A stretch of 17,094 nt of DNA, taken from the NCBI GenBank assembly GCA_003152255.1, contig PLZT01000049.1, forward strand, positions 2,894 to 19,987, read 5' to 3'. This DNA comes from Methylocystaceae bacterium (GTDB lineage Bacteria > Pseudomonadota > Alphaproteobacteria > Rhizobiales > Beijerinckiaceae). Positions within the stretch are counted from its first letter, which is position 1. Each line of letters opens with the position of its first letter. The position numbers were made by a program, and so were the translations under genes. The notes beneath the pieces are model-generated. The model ran no database searches, was not told the DNA's origin, and saw only the letters and a list, made by a program, of their open reading frames with translations. Positions 14,385 to 17,094 of this stretch are shown here, one piece after another.

Positions 14385-15514
14385 GATGGCGAAGAGTCAA
14401 GGCGCTCGCCAAAAAAGAAATCCTTCAAGTGTGGCGCGATCCACGTAGCTTGATGATCGTACTTCTCATGCCCTTCGTGCAACTGCTGCTATTTGGTTAT
14501 GGCGTCAATCTCGACATCAAGCATATTCCGCTTTGTGTTTTTGATCGCGAAGGAAGTCAGCTGAGTCTGGCCCTCCTTAAGCGTTTCCAGGCCTCCAATT
14601 ATTTCAAAATCGTGGAGGCGGAGAGCACGTATCAAGCTGTAACGGAGGCGCTCGACTATGGACGATGCAAGATCGCCATCGTCATTCCGCCTGATTTCTC
14701 GGAACGAATGAACGATCTTGGCGCGAGTTCCGTGCAAGCGATCGTCGACGCCACGGACGATAATACCGCAAACATCGGACTCGGCTATGCTCGATCAGTC
14801 GTTGCCGGATTTTCCGGCATTACGGAGTTGAGATGGTCGGGAAGACGTGGCTCGGCCTCCAAATATCAGCCGATGACAGTGCAGTCGAGGGTTTGGTTCA
14901 ACGAAGATTTGGAGAGTAGGAATTTCGTCATACCCGGCGTCGTCGCGATGGTGCTGGCGCTCGTCGGAGCCCAGCTCACGTCTTTGACGATTTCTCGTGA
15001 ATGGGAACGAGGGACGATGGAGTCGTTGATTTCGACCCCCACGACTCCGATGGAGCTGTTGGTGGGGAAAATCGCGCCATATTTTGCCATCGGTATGCTC
15101 GACGCGGCGTTCTGCTTGACGCTCGCGGTCTTTTGGTTCGCAGTGCCGTTCCGCGGCTCCCTGGCGACCCTGCTGCTCACCACATCCTTGTTCTTAATTG
15201 TCGTTCTCGGGCTCGGCTATCTGATCTCCGCTCTCATTCGAAGCCAGATCGGCGCAAGCCAAGTCGCATTGCTGGTCACGCTTTTGCCGACATCGTTGTT
15301 GTCGGGATACACGTTTCCCATCGATCAGATGCCTAAGCCGATTCAAGCCATTACCTATCTTGTGCATTCGCGATACTATGTGACGATCTTGAAGTCCGTG
15401 TTTCTGAAGGGTTCAGGACTGGACGAACTCGCCGTGCCCATAACGCTGCTCATTTTATACGCGGGCGCGGTTCTGTTTCTTGCCGCCCGCGCTTTCCGGC
15501 AACGATTGGATTAG
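14381..15514 (+). CDS. ABC-2 type permease, first of a pair (YbhS/YbhR-like)
   Basis: This 377-residue inner-membrane subunit of the exporter fits the ABC2_membrane_3 plan. One N-terminal transmembrane helix (about 22-41, IVLLMPFVQLLLFGYGV) is followed by a periplasmic domain of about 140 residues, then five helices at about 183-203, 231-253, 262-284, 294-312 and 350-369. The motif VWFNEDLESRNFVIPGVVAM (171-190) marks the return to the membrane. The cytoplasmic coupling segment REWERGTMESLISTPTTPME (206-225) should contact the ATPases. RYYVTILKSVFLKGSGLDEL (331-350) is shared with the next gene. It starts within the ATGA overlap of the preceding ATPase gene and ends 4 bases before the next start. 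It probably pairs with the second permease, as YbhS does with YbhR. Confidence 0.92.
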   Translation: MRWRRVKALAKKEILQVWRDPRSLMIVLLMPFVQLLLFGYGVNLDIKHIPLCVFDREGSQLSLALLKRFQASNYFKIVEAESTYQAVTEALDYGRCKIAIVIPPDFSERMNDLGASSVQAIVDATDDNTANIGLGYARSVVAGFSGITELRWSGRRGSASKYQPMTVQSRVWFNEDLESRNFVIPGVVAMVLALVGAQLTSLTISREWERGTMESLISTPTTPMELLVGKIAPYFAIGMLDAAFCLTLAVFWFAVPFRGSLATLLLTTSLFLIVVLGLGYLISALIRSQIGASQVALLVTLLPTSLLSGYTFPIDQMPKPIQAITYLVHSRYYVTILKSVFLKGSGLDELAVPITLLILYAGAVLFLAARAFRQRLD

Positions 15515-15518
15515 CGCC

Positions 15519-16652
15519 ATGTGGGGACGCATCATCACGCTTTTGATCAAGGAGTTTCTCGAACTTCGTCGCGACAAGTGGTCCCGCTTCCGTCTTACCG
15601 TGCCGACGATCGTGCAGGTTGTAGTATTCGGATATGCGGCTACTTTCGAGGTTTTTGGGGTGTCAACCGCCATCCTCGATCTCGATCACAGTCAGGAGAG
15701 TCGCGAGCTGATCTCGCGATTCACCTTCAGCGACCGCTTCCACATTGTGGCAATCGCTCGGACGCAGTCCGATATCCAGGCCGCGATCGACAACGGGGAC
15801 GCTGCGGTCGCAATCGTCGTTCACGCGGGCTTCGCTCAGTCTCTTCGCAAGGGTCAGGCCGCCCCAGTCCAGGTTATTTTCGACGGAACGAACTCGAACA
15901 CGGCTCTTATCTCCCTGGGCTACGTGAACGACATTTCCGCGAAATTCGCGCAGGATTACACAACCGATCTCGCTCAAAGGCTGCATGGCGAGCATGGGGC
16001 GCGTTTCTTTCAGGTCGTCATCGAGCCGCGACCCTGGTATAATCCTGACCTAAATAGCCGTTGGTTTTTCGTGCCCGGCGTCATCGCCACTCTAACATTG
16101 GTGATCGTCGTGAACCTGACGTCGTTCGCCGTTGTGCGCGAACGCGAGGTTGGCACTCTTGAACAGATAATGGTGACCCCGGTCAGGCCGCTCGAATTCG
16201 TCATCGGGAAAGCGATCCCGTTTTTCTTTATCGGGCTCGCCCTGGTGGCTCTTATCGCGGCCATCGCGACGCTTTGGTTCAGGGTTCCCTTCGCTGGCAA
16301 CCCGTTGACGCTGCTTTTTGGAACATCTCTCTACCTGTTTTCCGTACTTGGCATTGGCCTATTAATCTCGACCCTGTGCGAAACCCAACAACAGGCTTTC
16401 GCAACGAATTTCTTCGTGGTCAACCCGATGTTCACTCTGTCTGGGTTCAGCTTTCCGATATCAAGCATGCCAGACGCCTTGCAATGGTTGACGTTTATAA
16501 ACCCAGTTCGCTACTATCTCATAGTAATCCGGGGAACATTCTTGAAGGGCGTTGGCTTAGCTGAGCTATGGCCGCAGATGCTCGCCTTGACAGTGCTTGG
16601 AGTAGCGACGCTGACAGCATGCGTGTTCCGATTCCGCAAGTCGCTGGATTGA
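15519..16652 (+). CDS. ABC-2 type permease, second of a pair (YbhR/YbhS-like)
   Basis: This 377-residue permease is the same length as the one before it and shows the same plan: a first helix at about 26-44, a periplasmic domain to about 180, and five further helices. Shared landmarks are PWYNPDLNSRWFFVPGVIA (172-190), the coupling loop REREVGTLEQIMVTPVRPLE (207-226) and RYYLIVIRGTFLKGVGLAEL (331-350). Despite these blocks the two differ throughout, so they are old paralogues rather than a recent duplicate. I chose the ATG at 15519, 4 bases after the previous stop; an in-frame ATG at 15480 would add 13 residues lying inside the neighbour's C-terminus. It is the last gene of the operon. No outer-membrane TolC-like gene follows, so that partner must be encoded elsewhere. 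Confidence 0.92.
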   Translation: MWGRIITLLIKEFLELRRDKWSRFRLTVPTIVQVVVFGYAATFEVFGVSTAILDLDHSQESRELISRFTFSDRFHIVAIARTQSDIQAAIDNGDAAVAIVVHAGFAQSLRKGQAAPVQVIFDGTNSNTALISLGYVNDISAKFAQDYTTDLAQRLHGEHGARFFQVVIEPRPWYNPDLNSRWFFVPGVIATLTLVIVVNLTSFAVVREREVGTLEQIMVTPVRPLEFVIGKAIPFFFIGLALVALIAAIATLWFRVPFAGNPLTLLFGTSLYLFSVLGIGLLISTLCETQQQAFATNFFVVNPMFTLSGFSFPISSMPDALQWLTFINPVRYYLIVIRGTFLKGVGLAELWPQMLALTVLGVATLTACVFRFRKSLD

Positions 16653-16699
16653 CGCCTATGGTCGCTCAATAATTAGTCAAGGAACAGGCCTTTTGCGGC

Positions 16700-16728
16700 C
16701 GAGCAACGTTGCAAAGCTCGACCCCTTT
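16700..16728 (+). terminator. Weak candidate terminator of the efflux operon
   Basis: A 5-bp stem CGAGC/GCTCG with an 11-base loop is followed by ACCCCTTTT. The stem is short and the T-run brief, so this is a weak call. It is listed because it is the first such structure after the operon's last stop. Confidence 0.2.
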
Positions 16729-16830
16729 TGACCTTGAACTTTCCCGATCATGGATTCGGGAGGGCTGCCGAGGATGCTCGCGGGGCACGGTTCAAACCAG
16801 AGTAACACTTTCATGGAGTGAATCGATCAG

Positions 16831-16869
16831 CGATACTCGGTTTCCCTTATTTTTTCGGAACGAGTATCG
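16831..16869. repeat. Perfect 9-bp inverted repeat just upstream of the right-edge gene
   Basis: CGATACTCG (16831-16839) and CGAGTATCG (16861-16869) are exact inverse complements with a 21-base spacer containing a T-rich run. The right arm ends two bases before the ATG at 16872 and a GGAACGA ribosome-site-like string lies at its inner edge. It could be an operator or an mRNA hairpin controlling the start. Confidence 0.5.
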
Positions 16870-16871
16870 GC

Positions 16872-17094
16872 ATGACTTCATCCCCGTCGGTCGCGGCCAA
16901 TCTGTCCAACGATGCTCGCAAGGGCCTTGCAATTTTATCGCTGTCGAAAGCTGAACCGATCGCTCATCTAGCTGACCGGGAGGGAGTTAGCCGGCAATTT
17001 CTCTATCGGCAGAAGCAGAAGGCAGCGCAAGCGCTTGATGAGGCGTTTGCCGCCAAGGATGACGGCGTGCTTTTCTATCTGCCGGTGACCGAAG
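16872..17094 (+). CDS. N-terminal part of an HTH protein, possibly a transposase (cut by window edge)
   Basis: The frame is open from the ATG at 16872 to the end of the window, 74 codons without a stop. It begins MTSSPSVAANLSNDARKGLA, and around residues 30-50 it reads HLADREGVSRQFLYRQKQKA, a clear helix-turn-helix with the REGVSRQFLYR recognition pattern seen in transposase and recombinase N-termini. The end in view (DGVLFYLPVTE) is not diagnostic. I recall similar openings in alphaproteobacterial DDE-type transposase-like proteins, but the catalytic domain is outside the window and I do not name a family. A regulatory protein is the alternative. A GGAACGA ribosome-site-like string lies about 10 bases upstream. 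Confidence 0.65.
   Translation, partial: MTSSPSVAANLSNDARKGLAILSLSKAEPIAHLADREGVSRQFLYRQKQKAAQALDEAFAAKDDGVLFYLPVTE

Larger units (their letters stand above)
16653..16871. other. Intergenic region between efflux operon and right-edge gene
   Basis: No gene is supported here. It has three small inverted repeats: CGAGC/GCTCG (16700-16720), TCCCGA/TCGGGA (16742-16761) and CGATACTCG/CGAGTATCG (16831-16869). If the downstream gene is a transposase, the left terminal repeat of its element should lie in this stretch, but with only one end in view I cannot define it. Confidence 0.4.

Noticed and set aside
16709..16954. An 81-codon plus-strand frame near the right end
   Set aside because: It overlaps in another frame the HTH gene starting at 16872, and shows no motif or ribosome site.
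1..17094. CRISPR arrays, tRNA or rRNA genes
   Set aside because: I saw no regularly spaced direct repeats and nothing that folds or reads as a tRNA or rRNA gene on either strand.

Overview
The window comes from a G+C-rich genome, and the codon use and gene styles suggest an alphaproteobacterium, probably Hyphomicrobiales. That placement is inferred from style, not from a marker gene. It looks like an accessory region. Two groups of DNA-processing or defence-type genes on the minus strand sit beside a drug-efflux type ABC operon on the plus strand, with three mobile-element traces between or beside them: an IS21-type istA remnant, a complete IS1182-type element, and the start of an HTH protein that may be a transposase at the right edge.

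Layout. Bases 1-4255 (minus) hold a translationally coupled pair. First comes an 899-residue PD-(D/E)XK nuclease of the AddB/RecB-nuclease type, then a UvrD/AddA-like superfamily 1 helicase that runs off the left edge. Bases 4256-4841 are non-coding. They hold a probable promoter for the pair, an imperfect 20-bp inverted repeat resembling a REP/intergenic palindrome, and a frameshifted piece of an IS21 istA gene ending just past the 3' end of the next operon. Bases 4842-9434 (minus) are a tight three-gene operon: a DUF6088/AbiEi-like winged-helix protein, an AbiEii nucleotidyltransferase toxin, and a 992-residue protein joining an N-terminal PHP phosphoesterase domain to an SMC/RecF-like ATPase (NCBI's TrlF-type family, as I recognise it). 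Its promoter carries a perfect 10-10-10 inverted repeat over the -10 box, a likely site for autoregulation.

Bases 9531-11369 are a complete IS1182-family element with 32-bp perfect terminal inverted repeats and flanking CTAG. Removing it restores a 14-bp perfect palindrome, so the element split what was once a divergent intergenic region of about 220 bp. Bases 11498-16652 (plus) are a five-gene operon: a HlyD-type periplasmic adaptor, two separate ABC ATPases and two 377-residue ABC-2 permeases. This matches the YbhGFSR plan of E. coli, with the double ATPase YbhF split into two genes. The first ATPase lacks the switch histidine. Bases 16872-17094 begin an HTH protein cut by the window end.

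The best candidate for something undescribed is the AbiEi-like/AbiEii/PHP-ATPase operon: a type IV toxin-antitoxin pair with a large nuclease-like ATPase as third member.
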